Of a stretch of DNA of 64,000 bases, positions 1-9,319 are shown piece by piece. The position numbers were made by a program, and so were the translations under genes. This DNA comes from Cyanodermella asteris. Taxonomy: Eukaryota > Ascomycota > Lecanoromycetes > Ostropales > Stictidaceae. The DNA lies in assembly GCA_900618795.1 (NCBI GenBank), contig UYJD01000004.1, positions 551,072-615,071 of the forward strand. Reading direction: 5' to 3'. The notes beneath the pieces were generated by a model, which had not been told where the DNA came from, ran no database searches, and worked only from the letters and a program-made list of their open reading frames with translations. The stretch's first letter is position 1; every line of letters starts with the position of its first letter.

Positions 1-28
1 CCGTCCATATCAACAATCATCAAATCGT

Positions 29-672
29 TTACGACTCAGTCGTGACACGGCCCTTGGCGTTTGTGACCTTGACGCCGAGTTCGCGGGCGTGCTTGACAAT
101 GTCGACGCGCTTTCTCGACGAGACGGCGTGGCTGATCTCAGCGGCGTATGTACGGTTGTGCATGAGGAGGAGGTCGAGGTCGCGGACGTTGTGCACGACG
201 AAGGCCTTGTGGCCGGAGGGCATCATGTGGCGGGTCTTCTTGTTGGATCCGTAACCAATCTGGGGAGTGTTAGTCAGTCCTCGTGGTCTTGGTGAAACCG
301 TCGTGTCCGCAAAAGTCGCAATCGCCGTTTTTCAGCTCGACGCCAGTATCTGCTCGACTTCTTGCTCACTTCGAGACAATCAGAGTGTTTCACATACCGA
401 TGGCATGACCATCTGGCCCTTGAATCGTCGACGGACACGGTTGTCGATACCCTTAGGCTTGCGCCATGATGAGGGAACGCACTTGAAGCGGTCGCTCTGG
501 TGGCGGAACCACGACTTCGGGTCTATTCCACTTGATCAGCTGTTGTTCATTGTTTCCCATTGCCAGACCTTTCCAGCTCTTGCGCCTTTTCCCTCTCTCT
601 TGTCGAGCCCGAATGGTGGATGAAAAACGTACGCTTCTTGACGATCTTGACGTGCTTCTTTGCGGAAACCAT
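29..672 (-). CDS. RPL32: 60S ribosomal protein L32 (eL32)
   Basis: Protein of the large cytosolic ribosomal subunit. Three exons join to 131 aa: 672-633, 522-398 and 259-29, with intron donors GTACGT and GTATGT. Phases fit exactly (40 + 125 + 231 nt). The spliced protein starts [14 protein letters not shown] and contains the family signatures [59 protein letters not shown] and the C-terminal KVTNPKGR-like end ([13 protein letters not shown]). Length is as usual for eL32 (about 130 aa). The start is fixed by the MVSAKKH... N-terminus on exon 1. The first intron falls very early in the reading frame, common in fungal ribosomal protein genes. Identity is seen directly from conserved sequence; the intron borders are inferred from phase and GT/AG. 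Confidence 0.95.
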
Positions 673-1439
673 CTGAGTGGATGTTAGCTGTCAAGTCGAT
701 TGGAACAATGAACATGCGCATGGCATGATATCCTCGACGTACCTTGACTGAGTTGCTGCGATTTCACGTCGTCCAAGTCTTTCCGCGAAGTTGAAGGTGA
801 TACCCGGATCGCAAGCCTAGTGGGAGCTGGCTTGGCGCTAACCCTAAGTTTTCGCACCTCGATGTTCCGATTATGTAAGCAACACATCCGAAGACTCTTG
901 TCTATGTGAACACGAGCTCTTCTATGCACGACGATACCCCTGCGGCTAACTCAGCTCTTGTGGTACTGGATGCGATCAATCGCACGAGCTGTCGTTTCAG
1001 ATGTCAGTTTAGCACGGCATAGCTTCTCTCGTATTGCAAAGTCTCGGACCTTGCGAGATGTTCTCGCCAGCACCGCGTACAACGTGCAACAGACTGCAGA
1101 ACACAGCCACACGGCTTGAGTCACTACTTTTATCGAGCGGATGGCATCGCTCCGCTCAACCCTTATCATGTAACGCTGTGACTGCTGGTGAGTGAGGCTC
1201 AATTCAATTAGACTCTCTTCCCCCGATATGGATCGTGACGAGCAGGAATGCCTTGTCATGAGTCAGATCGTGGCGAGAAGCACCGTGGAGCCTCACGAAC
1301 TGCCACGGCGCATCTGGTGGATTGCATCTCGAAACGGTAAGTAGCATGCAGCAGTTCATCTCAAAAGGAGCACTGCACCCGCCTGATTCCATCCTTGCCA
1401 TCATCAATCCACACTTTGTTACGCACAGAATTGTCAGCC
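673..1439. other. Intergenic, divergent promoter region
   Basis: Upstream region shared by the divergently transcribed RPL32 and MJ1316-domain genes. I see no convincing coding exon; a non-coding 5' exon of either gene could lie here but I cannot place one. Confidence 0.5.
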
Positions 1440-2324
1440 ATGGCGACTGCTGAGCCCTCTTTTTATCTCGTCTTACTCAGACGGCCTCTCGATACAGTCG
1501 AAGGAATCCAAGAAGTCATCGGCGATGCGCAAAACCTGCCAACATTCATCAATGATGCAGCAACGATCGACAGATATTTCCCTGAAGCCGGCCATGACTC
1601 TTCGGCTGTTTTGCTGAGCCAGAAGGAATCGTCTACCCTTCAACAGTGGGCCGAAAGGCATAAGGCAATATACACACCGGTCGTGGTGGAAATAAATTCC
1701 TCGGATGCCAAGTCCATTCTTCGATCAGCGATGAGACTCGAGTGGCCATGCTGGATATTTTTGCAAACGAATACGGTGAGCCATGAGTGGCTACGTAACG
1801 CTCTTGGCCAGGCCGTTGAGATGTTCAGCACTCGCCACGCCAGGATCTTGGACCCTAAATACAATTCATCTTCGAAAGAATCGCCGTCGCCCACAACAGC
1901 CGAGCCTAAAACAAGGTTCCGGTCGGCCCAGGATGTTCTCAACCGCCTCAGACACGAAGACGGCATTGATCAGGCAGACTACCAGGTGATCTATGAAGAT
2001 CGATTTACAGGGGAAATGACCATTGACCTGAGTCTATGGAAGACGGACGTTTCCGATGAAGAATTCATCCCAATGCACAGAGTTCTGAAATTTAAACGCA
2101 AGTGGGATGACATGGTGATGTGGGATCGAAACGCTCGAGTTGATCTGATCTTCGGCGATGCATCGGCTTTGCCATTTGTCCATGGTATCGCTGTCGAAAT
2201 CCCAGATTCGACACAGGGTGACAAGTTACTAGACGCAGCAGCCGGACTGGGCAAGATCCGACCCTGTGTGGTCGAATTCGATGATCATAATGGCGGTACT
2301 GCCAAAGCTCGAACTTTTGAATGA
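1440..2324 (+). CDS. MJ1316 (DUF504) domain protein
   Basis: Single-exon protein of 294 aa starting at MATAEPSFYLVLLRR (context gccATGG). The frame is open further upstream but has no earlier ATG. The C-terminal half (about residues 170-250) matches the MJ1316/DUF504 domain: SAQDVLNRLRHE, DYQVIYEDRFTGEM, PMHRVLKFKRK, VMWDRNARVDLIFG. This domain is proposed to recognise RNA ends carrying cyclic phosphate and in animals is fused to other RNA-repair-like modules. The N-terminal 140 residues are not recognised; a Ser/Thr/Pro-rich linker (SSSKESPSPTTAEP) separates the halves. It lies convergent with the acyl-CoA dehydrogenase, only 98 nt away. The domain call is by motif; the RNA-related role is inference from the family. 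Confidence 0.8.
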   Translation: MATAEPSFYLVLLRRPLDTVEGIQEVIGDAQNLPTFINDAATIDRYFPEAGHDSSAVLLSQKESSTLQQWAERHKAIYTPVVVEINSSDAKSILRSAMRLEWPCWIFLQTNTVSHEWLRNALGQAVEMFSTRHARILDPKYNSSSKESPSPTTAEPKTRFRSAQDVLNRLRHEDGIDQADYQVIYEDRFTGEMTIDLSLWKTDVSDEEFIPMHRVLKFKRKWDDMVMWDRNARVDLIFGDASALPFVHGIAVEIPDSTQGDKLLDAAAGLGKIRPCVVEFDDHNGGTAKARTFE

Positions 2325-2422
2325 ACAACATCTGAACCTCAGTCGGGATCAGTATCTGATCTGGATTCGATGTTTGATTTCGATAGACACGCTGACTATA
2401 TACATTTCCATCATGTGATATC

Positions 2423-3907
2423 TTACAGTTTCGACTCTTTCTCAAGCTCCTTCGTCTTCCGCTGAAAATTCTTGACCAGCTGCCGTACTGCAAGGTCTAA
2501 CATGACATCCTCAGATCCACCAGGGATCCTTGCGCCCATGACGTCGCGGTACACTCTCTCGGCAAGCTCACCTTGACCTGAGCGAGTGTAGCCGTTTCCA
2601 CCAAACAGGAGCAATGATGTGTCTGCGACGGTCTGAATGACCATGCCAGCCTTGGCCTTCACCAGCGCCGTCAACCCGCCGAGCTCCCTGTCGGCGTCGG
2701 CTTTGCTGAGATGGCACATCTGATAACAGAATGATTCGATCCAGGACCACAACGATTCGAGTTCTGCGCCAGCTTTGGCAAGCCGGTGTCGCACAACAGG
2801 CTGCTCGATGAGAGGCTTGCCGAACGCCTCTCGCTTCTGTACGTATGCGAATGCGGAAGCCAGTGCAGCTCGGGCTTGTGTGCAGACCCCGACGGCGATG
2901 GTAAGTCGCTCGTGGTTGAAGTTTGTCTGCCAGCAGTCAGCGGTGCTTTGCAAGTTGCGAATCGCTTTGCGCATCTTACCATGACATAGAACATTCCTTT
3001 GCCCTCTTCTCCAATGAGATTCTCAACTGGTACTTTGACCTCGTCAAGCTCGATGTAGGTCGTGCCTGACGAAGCAGGCCCCTGAACTTGGATCTTGCGC
3101 ATCTCCACACCCTGCGACTTGAGCGGTACGACGAGCAACGACAGACCGCCAGGGCCTTTGCCACCCGTTCGCACCGCCATCGTGGCATAGTCTGACCAGA
3201 TGCCGTTCGTGATCCACTACTGTCTGTTAGCACCACAGTCGACCTCGTCTTGTCGTCCGAATTCTTACCTTCTTGGCACCATCTACAATGTAGTACTTGC
3301 CATCCGCCGACTTCTTCGCCGTCGTCTGAATATTCGCCACATCACTCCCCGCATCCGGCTCCGTAACCGCAATACAAGCCTTTTTCCGCCCCGTCAACAA
3401 ATCCGGCAGAAACTTCTCCTGCAGCTGCTTGCTTCCGAACTTGACAATCGGCGGGATGCCGTAGGCCATGCCTGCACTCAAACTCGACGGCGGACCCGTG
3501 ATGCCGCACCTCGCCATCTCGGAGATGAATATCTCGACGTGCATGTAGTCGAACTCTTCGGCTTTGATCCCACCGGGAAAGACGTCCAGGTTGAGACGCT
3601 TCAGCCAGTCGACGGGTAGAGGGGCCGGCATGTGTGGGACGAGCATGTTTGCTTTGGCGAAGGTTTGGAAGACGTGAGAGGGGACTTCGCCGGCGCGTTC
3701 CCATTCCAGGGCGTGGATGCTGAGGTTTTCGGTAATGAACTCCCGGCAGGCTTTTTGCCATTTCTTGTGTGTTTCCTTGTAGTATGGCGACGGCAATCCT
3801 GGAAGTTTCTGTAAGCTTGACGTATTTATTTTGATAGATTGCGTATTCATTCACTTACCATATACCCATGGATGCTCAGAGAAAGGAACTGTAGCTGCAA
3901 AAGGCAT
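2423..3907 (-). CDS. Acyl-CoA dehydrogenase family protein
   Basis: FAD-dependent oxidation of an acyl-CoA at the alpha-beta bond. Four exons (3907-3859, 3798-3269, 3216-2980, 2926-2423) give 439 aa, the usual family length. The first exon encodes MPFAATVPFSEHPWVYG and is joined to LPSPYYKETHKKWQK. Visible landmarks: the VTEPDAGSDVANIQ flavin/substrate loop, WITNGIWSDYA at the exon 2-3 junction, the KREAFGKPLIEQPVVRHRLA helix and the C-terminal FGGNGYTRSG...ERVYRDVMGARIPGGSEDVMLDLA. All three introns carry GTAAG donors and preserve phase. There is no mitochondrial presequence and no clear C-terminal peroxisomal tripeptide (ends ESKL; SKL is present as the last three residues, so peroxisomal import by PTS1 is quite possible). 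The substrate is unknown; fungal relatives occur both in fatty-acid breakdown and in metabolite pathways. Confidence 0.92.
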
Positions 3908-4966
3908 GATGAAATTGTTACGGTGGCAATCGTGCGGAGAATGGAAGACGGGTTCTATGTCCAACTACGGAGAAATAATGCATGCCGATATCAATCCGGG
4001 GTAGATATAGATGGCCAAAGGATCGGCGGGGAGTGATGCTTGTTCGCACAAGCCGAGGCCAACATCCCCGGACTCGAAACCTCGACTTATGCTGACCTGA
4101 TGCGCGTTTCGGGCTTAGCGGGGTGTCCTACCTCCAGACCTCACACCTCACTCATCCTGGCCGAAATACTTCTCAGCCTCGACATGCCCAGTTGCGAAGT
4201 CCGAGCACGACTCATGGAAGGATCCAATGGTTGATTTACCTTGTCATGGCCCTACCTACGCCGAGCATGCCTGCGAAGACTGGAAATATGTTGCTTTTTG
4301 TCGCCCAGAGTATTTACCTAGTGTTCGTCATAGCGACTGTTGAGTTGCTATTCAAAATATTGTTACTGTCATCTACATTCACAGATCGCGCAATAATCGT
4401 GACAGTATTTGTGACAGTTCAGGGCGTCGAAGGTTTCCAACGACTTTGCCTACCTGCTATGCGTTGTCTCAGTGTCGGGCAGACTACAAATCACCACCAA
4501 AGAGACTGCCAGAGGGACTGCCAGAACTGCCTGCATTCACACGACTATGCGTATGTTGTGACCGACCCTTTTTGACGTCTCCTATCGATCCAGATGCAGG
4601 TATGCCGCTGCGGTATACGGCATCGTGTATTCTCATAAGCGCGTTTCGTCAGCAGTACAATACCATGCAGACGTCAGATGCGGTTCTGAGTCTGGCGTCG
4701 GCCAGTCCCAGTCAGTGACCACAGTCACTATTATAAGCGGGCCGCAGACTGCGCATAGTTTGCAATACAGGTAAGTAAACACGCTCATTGAAGGGTGATT
4801 CACCACATCACTTCACACAATGAAGCATGCGCTCGCAACGTTGTTCATTCACTATGCCTGGCTGTGCGTCTGGGTAAAATGTTCTGCAAACAATGCCCTG
4901 CCTTTTGGCTTCCCAGAGATCTCATCTTCTATCTTATGGTGATCTTATCAGATCTTGATACCGACA
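3908..4966. other. Intergenic, divergent promoter region
   Basis: About 1.06 kb between the divergent acyl-CoA dehydrogenase and amidoligase genes. It has several short open frames without recognisable protein content. Nothing else is supported. Confidence 0.5.
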
Positions 4967-6286
4967 ATGGCATCCGCATACAAGCAACTTGCCCAAATTC
5001 CGGCCTTCCGGCCAAAGCCGGAGCCAATAAAGCAGACCTTCGGCGTGGAGCTGGAGTATTGTCTCAACGAGCCGTCTCCCGCCTGGAGGCGGGATGTCGC
5101 CAGACACATACAATCAACCGGCTACCCGGCTCTCGCCGTCGAAGACAATCAATATGGCTACTCGGTCTGGACGATCCGGGACGACATCACCATCCCAACG
5201 CGCGGCGACTTCGAACGTCCGATGGAAGTGACCAGCCGCGTCCTGCAGCTTTCCGACTCCGGCATCGACGAGGTGAAACGAATCGTCCGGAAACTGGACG
5301 ACAAGTGCTTTCTGAAAGTCATCCCGGACTGCGGCCTGCACGTGCATCACGGAAACGCAGAGCGCGGCTGGCCGTTACGGACAATCATGAACGTCATGCT
5401 CGTCGAAGTCGCATTCGAGCACCTCCTCAACCAACTGCACCCTTGGGCTCGCTGCTTCACGCACGATTCAGAGCGCGCTTACACCGCGCCCGCGTCGCGC
5501 GCAGCCATGATGGCCGAACTCCCCGCTGGGCTCGCCCGCGTCCGCTCCATCCTCTCCCGCGTCACCTCGCTCGAGACGCTCGCCCAGCACGTCCAAGACG
5601 GCGGGATCGTGAGCCGTAACGCGGCCGTCGGTCTACGGGGTTTCTGGGGCAACACCGCTTGCCCGCAGAAACGCACGATCGAGTTCCGCCAGCATGAGGC
5701 GACGACCGATCCGGACGCCGTAGCGGCGTGGATCGAACTCACCGCCGCGTGGGTCAAGTACGCACACTTCGTGTCCGAGGAAGCCTTCGGCGAGCTCCTC
5801 CTCAAATGCACGAAGCGATCGTTCACCCTCCCCCATCTGCTCGAAACATTCGGCTGCTCGAACTACACAATCGACTTCTACGCCGACAGACTCCATGTTC
5901 ACCAACGGGAAACACAATTCCCCCACGCCGACAGCTTCGCGGCGATGGATACGCTAGCACTCCTCGCGAACCGGCGCACCAGGATGCTAGAACTGGAAAA
6001 GGAGTATCGGGCCGAGGGTAAGCGCTCGACGCGGGAAGTTACTATCCAGAGTCCGTTCGCCCACAGCCCGCACGACAAGTATATTCCCTGGGAGGAGCTG
6101 CCGTTCAAATACCCTTGGGACGCCAAGATGGCGGCGTGTTTCGATGTTCCGCTGCATGGAGGGGATACCGCGGATGTTGCGCGCATTCTGGCGGGGGTAA
6201 GAGAGATACCGCTTGGTGCTGAGGTGGTTCCTGTGCCTGAGACGCCGCAGAGTTCGAGGTTGCCGTCACCGTGCATGGATCTTTGA
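4967..6286 (+). CDS. Putative amidoligase enzyme (amidoligase_2 type)
   Basis: Single exon, 439 aa, starting MASAYKQLAQIPAF; the frame is open upstream but without an ATG nearby. ATP-grasp-like/glutamine-synthetase-fold amidoligases join an amine to a carboxylate. Conserved features visible: FGVELEYCLNE (N-terminal acidic metal-binding strand, about residues 27-37), CGLHVHHG (about residues 125-132), and QKRTIEFRQHEAT (about 225-240), which together are the hallmark Glu / HVH / EFR motifs of fungal amidoligase-domain proteins. The region after about 380 is Pro/Val-rich without a motif. The gene stands alone with no peptide-modification partner nearby, so the substrate cannot be guessed. Codon use is GC-rich in the coding part and differs sharply from the AT-rich flanks, supporting a real exon. 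Confidence 0.85.
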   Translation: MASAYKQLAQIPAFRPKPEPIKQTFGVELEYCLNEPSPAWRRDVARHIQSTGYPALAVEDNQYGYSVWTIRDDITIPTRGDFERPMEVTSRVLQLSDSGIDEVKRIVRKLDDKCFLKVIPDCGLHVHHGNAERGWPLRTIMNVMLVEVAFEHLLNQLHPWARCFTHDSERAYTAPASRAAMMAELPAGLARVRSILSRVTSLETLAQHVQDGGIVSRNAAVGLRGFWGNTACPQKRTIEFRQHEATTDPDAVAAWIELTAAWVKYAHFVSEEAFGELLLKCTKRSFTLPHLLETFGCSNYTIDFYADRLHVHQRETQFPHADSFAAMDTLALLANRRTRMLELEKEYRAEGKRSTREVTIQSPFAHSPHDKYIPWEELPFKYPWDAKMAACFDVPLHGGDTADVARILAGVREIPLGAEVVPVPETPQSSRLPSPCMDL

Positions 6287-7080
6287 TCATTTTTTGGACC
6301 GACTAAAATGTCTCAAGTTCAACTGATTGGACAGGATTGAAGCTGAACATGACTGGACCCTGCGGCCGAAGCATCGAATCAGCTCTGCTAAGAGTAAGCC
6401 ATGCAGCTGATGTGTTTGAATTCGAGGACCCCCCAACCTCGCCAGTCCCTGAGTCGCTCCTCTATGAACACAAAAAGTTTAGATCTTGGATATGAATTCA
6501 CGAATCGATATGACCTCTAAAAAAGCTACCTGGTACCTTTTTTTCTCTCTTCCATTACTTTCAATCTTTGATTCCAGCTTTTTCCTGCCCACTCGGTCTT
6601 TCGTCTCGTTGCACGTTAAACAGTGGAAAGGCATATCCTTTCCCAGATCGAGAATTTGGTTTCTTGAGCAAGACAGAAATGCCCTTGGAAACCAACTCGC
6701 GATCAAGTCATCCAAGTCCCACCTTTATTTTCTGTTCGCCATTGCTCGCCACCACCACCCTTTCAAAGTACGTTCCAGCTACACCTACCAATGCCTTCCC
6801 CTCTTCAGAACAAGATCAATGTCCCTCTATACAACAATCAGAGCCCAGAGAACAAAACACATCGATCCTTCCCTACTCTTCCAAGCTTCTTTTCCAATAA
6901 ACCCCCTTGTTCCCCCACCCACCGCCCCGTCCGCCCACCATTCGATAACTCTGCACCTTCACAAATCCCCTCCCACACCCCGTCAGGTCCGCGAAGTTCC
7001 AAAAAGAATCCGGCACCCTTCCCCGTCGCCGCCGACAAGGCGTCCTTTTACCCGATACACTCTTGCGCCGCCGAGGGGAA

Positions 7081-7406
7081 AAACGCTCTTGGTCTCCGGA
7101 ACATGCCTTCTCCGTCGGGGATCAGGCCCCTTCGATCCCTTTTCACGAAACAACCACGGATCGAAGAGAGGGGCCAGACGCGTCGTCGTGTTGGCCGACG
7201 GGATACGTGTCGTTTGAGGAGCACGTGGACCTGGTGCCGCCGCGCGAGCGGTACGCTAAGGACGAAAGAAGGAAAAAAAAAAAAAAAAAAAAGGGCCGTT
7301 GAGTGATGTGAGTTGAAGCTGACTGACAGATTTGTACAGGCGCAAGGCGGGTGGGCAAAAGTCGTGGGGTAAGTACTTTGGCTTCTACTTGTATTATTAC
7401 GCATAG
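7081..7406 (+). CDS. Possible small spliced gene (unrecognised)
   Basis: Tentative. A frame reading GYVSFEEHVDLVPPRE ends at 7250 with a donor GTACGC, and an acceptor TTTGTACAG at 7339 leads to a frame reading RKAGGQKSWGKYFGFY with a stop at 7404-7406. Joining them gives PPRERRKAGGQKSWG in continuous phase, which looks protein-like, and a further GTAAGT donor follows the Trp-Gly codons. The 20-base A run would then be intronic. The 5' end is not defined (the coordinate given is only where the open frame becomes plausible). I do not recognise the protein. Confidence 0.2.
7273..7292 (+). repeat. Poly-A tract (20 nt)
   Basis: Uninterrupted run of 20 A residues on the + strand following a GAAAGAAGG stretch. 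It is long enough to be slippage-prone and may vary between isolates. Confidence 0.95.
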
Positions 7407-7490
7407 ACTCACTCCGATGTATAGTATCGTAGGTACGTGTAGAACGCGATACTGGCACATTTCCTCAGATAAGACTCGAAGCCGGGAAAA

Positions 7491-7508
7491 TATATATATA
7501 TATATATA
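7491..7508 (+). repeat. TA dinucleotide repeat (9 units)
   Basis: Perfect (TA)9 microsatellite in AT-rich sequence. Confidence 0.95.
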
Positions 7509-8034
7509 AAATTATTGTTTATGAAGGATGCTTGGGCATGTTCTCGTCCGGACGGGCGCCACGACTTCTTCTCACCCACCTTGGGCGCGGGTTTCTTGGA
7601 AGCTGCGGATGCATTTGATCCGAGTTCGGATGCGACACCCATGATGGGTAGGACTATACGGAATATGCCTTCCGGGTCAGGGCTTCGGTTCGGAATTGGT
7701 TCATGTCATTTATAATACACCGAGAGCGATGTCAGATCGCATTCACAAAAGGTAATCAAACAACAAACCGGGTTTGCACTTGTCAGAATTTTATTTCGTC
7801 GAGATATGGTATGATCTCTTATGCTGTATCCGTGATAATTTCGTGATGGTACTCAAAATTCGTCTTGCTGCCGCGGTGCTTCGTTTCCGCAGCTCTGAGC
7901 TGACTGATGCCCCAACACCATTTCCGACTTCATTCTGTCGAAAAAGGAAACAAAACGTATGGTAGATGGCGGACGTCACGGCTCTTCGCGAAATTGCTAA
8001 TTCTTGATTTCCGCCCGTTCCATCCCAGTAATCC

Positions 8035-9319
8035 TCACGCATCCGGATCCGGCAGCGCATTGATCCTCTTCTTCACGTACTCGAAAACACTGAAGACGAT
8101 ACTATGCTGCAAAGCGCTCCTTGCAATAGCCACACTAAAGCCATTCCAACTCTGCCTCGCCAACCACTGCACCGTCGGTATTGGGACCTTCGCGCCGGGC
8201 CCCGCCATCAGCTTCTTACGCTGATAATCTGATTTCGCCCGATCGAGCGGGTAAATGAACATGCTCGTGACGCCTCCTATGGCGCCAGCAATCGGGACGA
8301 CGTGAGCCGAAACAGGCGAATCGGCATTCTGATACCGCACCAACCACTGCTTACTGGTTTCGTACGTTACGAAGTAGGATGCGGTGCCGATCATGTCGCG
8401 GAGACATTGCATGCGCCAGCCCGTGTAGAGACCCTGGATGCCACCCATGTTCTTTACTATCGTCTTTGCGACTTGCCAGTTCTTCTTGTTTTGATAGGAT
8501 GCTGCGCGGTCGGCGTAGCCGGCTGTGGAGGAGTTGGCACCTTCGGAGGCGACGCGGGGGGCGAGGACGATTGTTGAGGTTATGAGTTCGAAAGGGGTGC
8601 CGAGGAGGGACGTTGCGGCACCAGCCACGGCGGCCGCTACACCAAAGCAGGTCATTGTTCCCATGTTGGGGAGCGTGCCGGGCTCGTTGACGACAACTAG
8701 GGGTTCTGGACCACCAGTGACTTGGCCGATAAAGGCAGATGTGCGGTATTTCATCTGCTGATATACCGAAAACGTCACAAGACGACATGCTGTGATGGAG
8801 AAAAGCGGTTGCCAAAGTCCTGCAATTTGAAATCAGCACTTGTTGTTTTGTAGGCTTTTCTCGTCTCTTAAGGTTACAAACTCCGCGCAATAGATACAGC
8901 GACGCACGGTTTGTGCCCAACCATGACGAACAACGAGCATGAGACTTACCGCGATAGAAACCCCTTACTCCCTCATCATTATACACACGTTTCGCGCACT
9001 TCAAGAATTCGTTATCAAAGGTCTGCATGCGTCTCATGACCGTAAACAGCGGATATGCAATGAAGTGCGACGAGACGGAAGCCGCCCCAGAGGCGATTTG
9101 CGTTCTATACTTCTTGGCCGGATGCCGGACCTTACCCAGTGGGGGAGCCAAAGGAGATACCTTCAGTTTGACATCTTTTGCCTTTTGCGCAATCGGCGAC
9201 GAGCTAGACATTGCGCCGGATGGATGGGTTGTGGGAGATGAGGAGGACGTGGACGTGGAGGAGGAGGAAGACTGAGATTGTGACTGAGGAATCGTGATCT
9301 TGGACTCTGAGGAGCCCAT
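8035..9319 (-). CDS. Mitochondrial carrier (SLC25 family) protein
   Basis: Inner-membrane solute carrier. Two exons (9319-8950 and 8819-8035; donor GGTAAGTC, acceptor TTGCAG) give 384 aa. The start chosen is MGSSESKITIPQ; an N-terminal Ser-rich low-complexity segment (about residues 10-45) precedes the carrier domain. Three carrier-like repeats can be traced: SHFIAYPLFTVMRRMQTFD (about 85-105), GTPFELITSTIVLAPRV (about 205-220) and IYPLDRAKSDYQRKKL (about 310-325), each with the P-x-(D/E/F)-x-x-(K/R) type kink, though the first two are degenerate. Length is longer than the usual 300 because of the N-terminal extension. The transported substrate cannot be read from sequence. Confidence 0.85.

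Larger units (their letters stand above)
6287..8034. other. Intergenic with simple-sequence tracts and a possible small gene
   Basis: About 1.75 kb between the amidoligase and the mitochondrial carrier. It holds pyrimidine-rich sequence (6530-6720), a poly-A tract, a TA repeat and one possible spliced small gene described separately. A minus-strand open frame (about 7642-7510) rich in Lys/Ala/Pro is also present but has no recognisable content. Confidence 0.4.
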
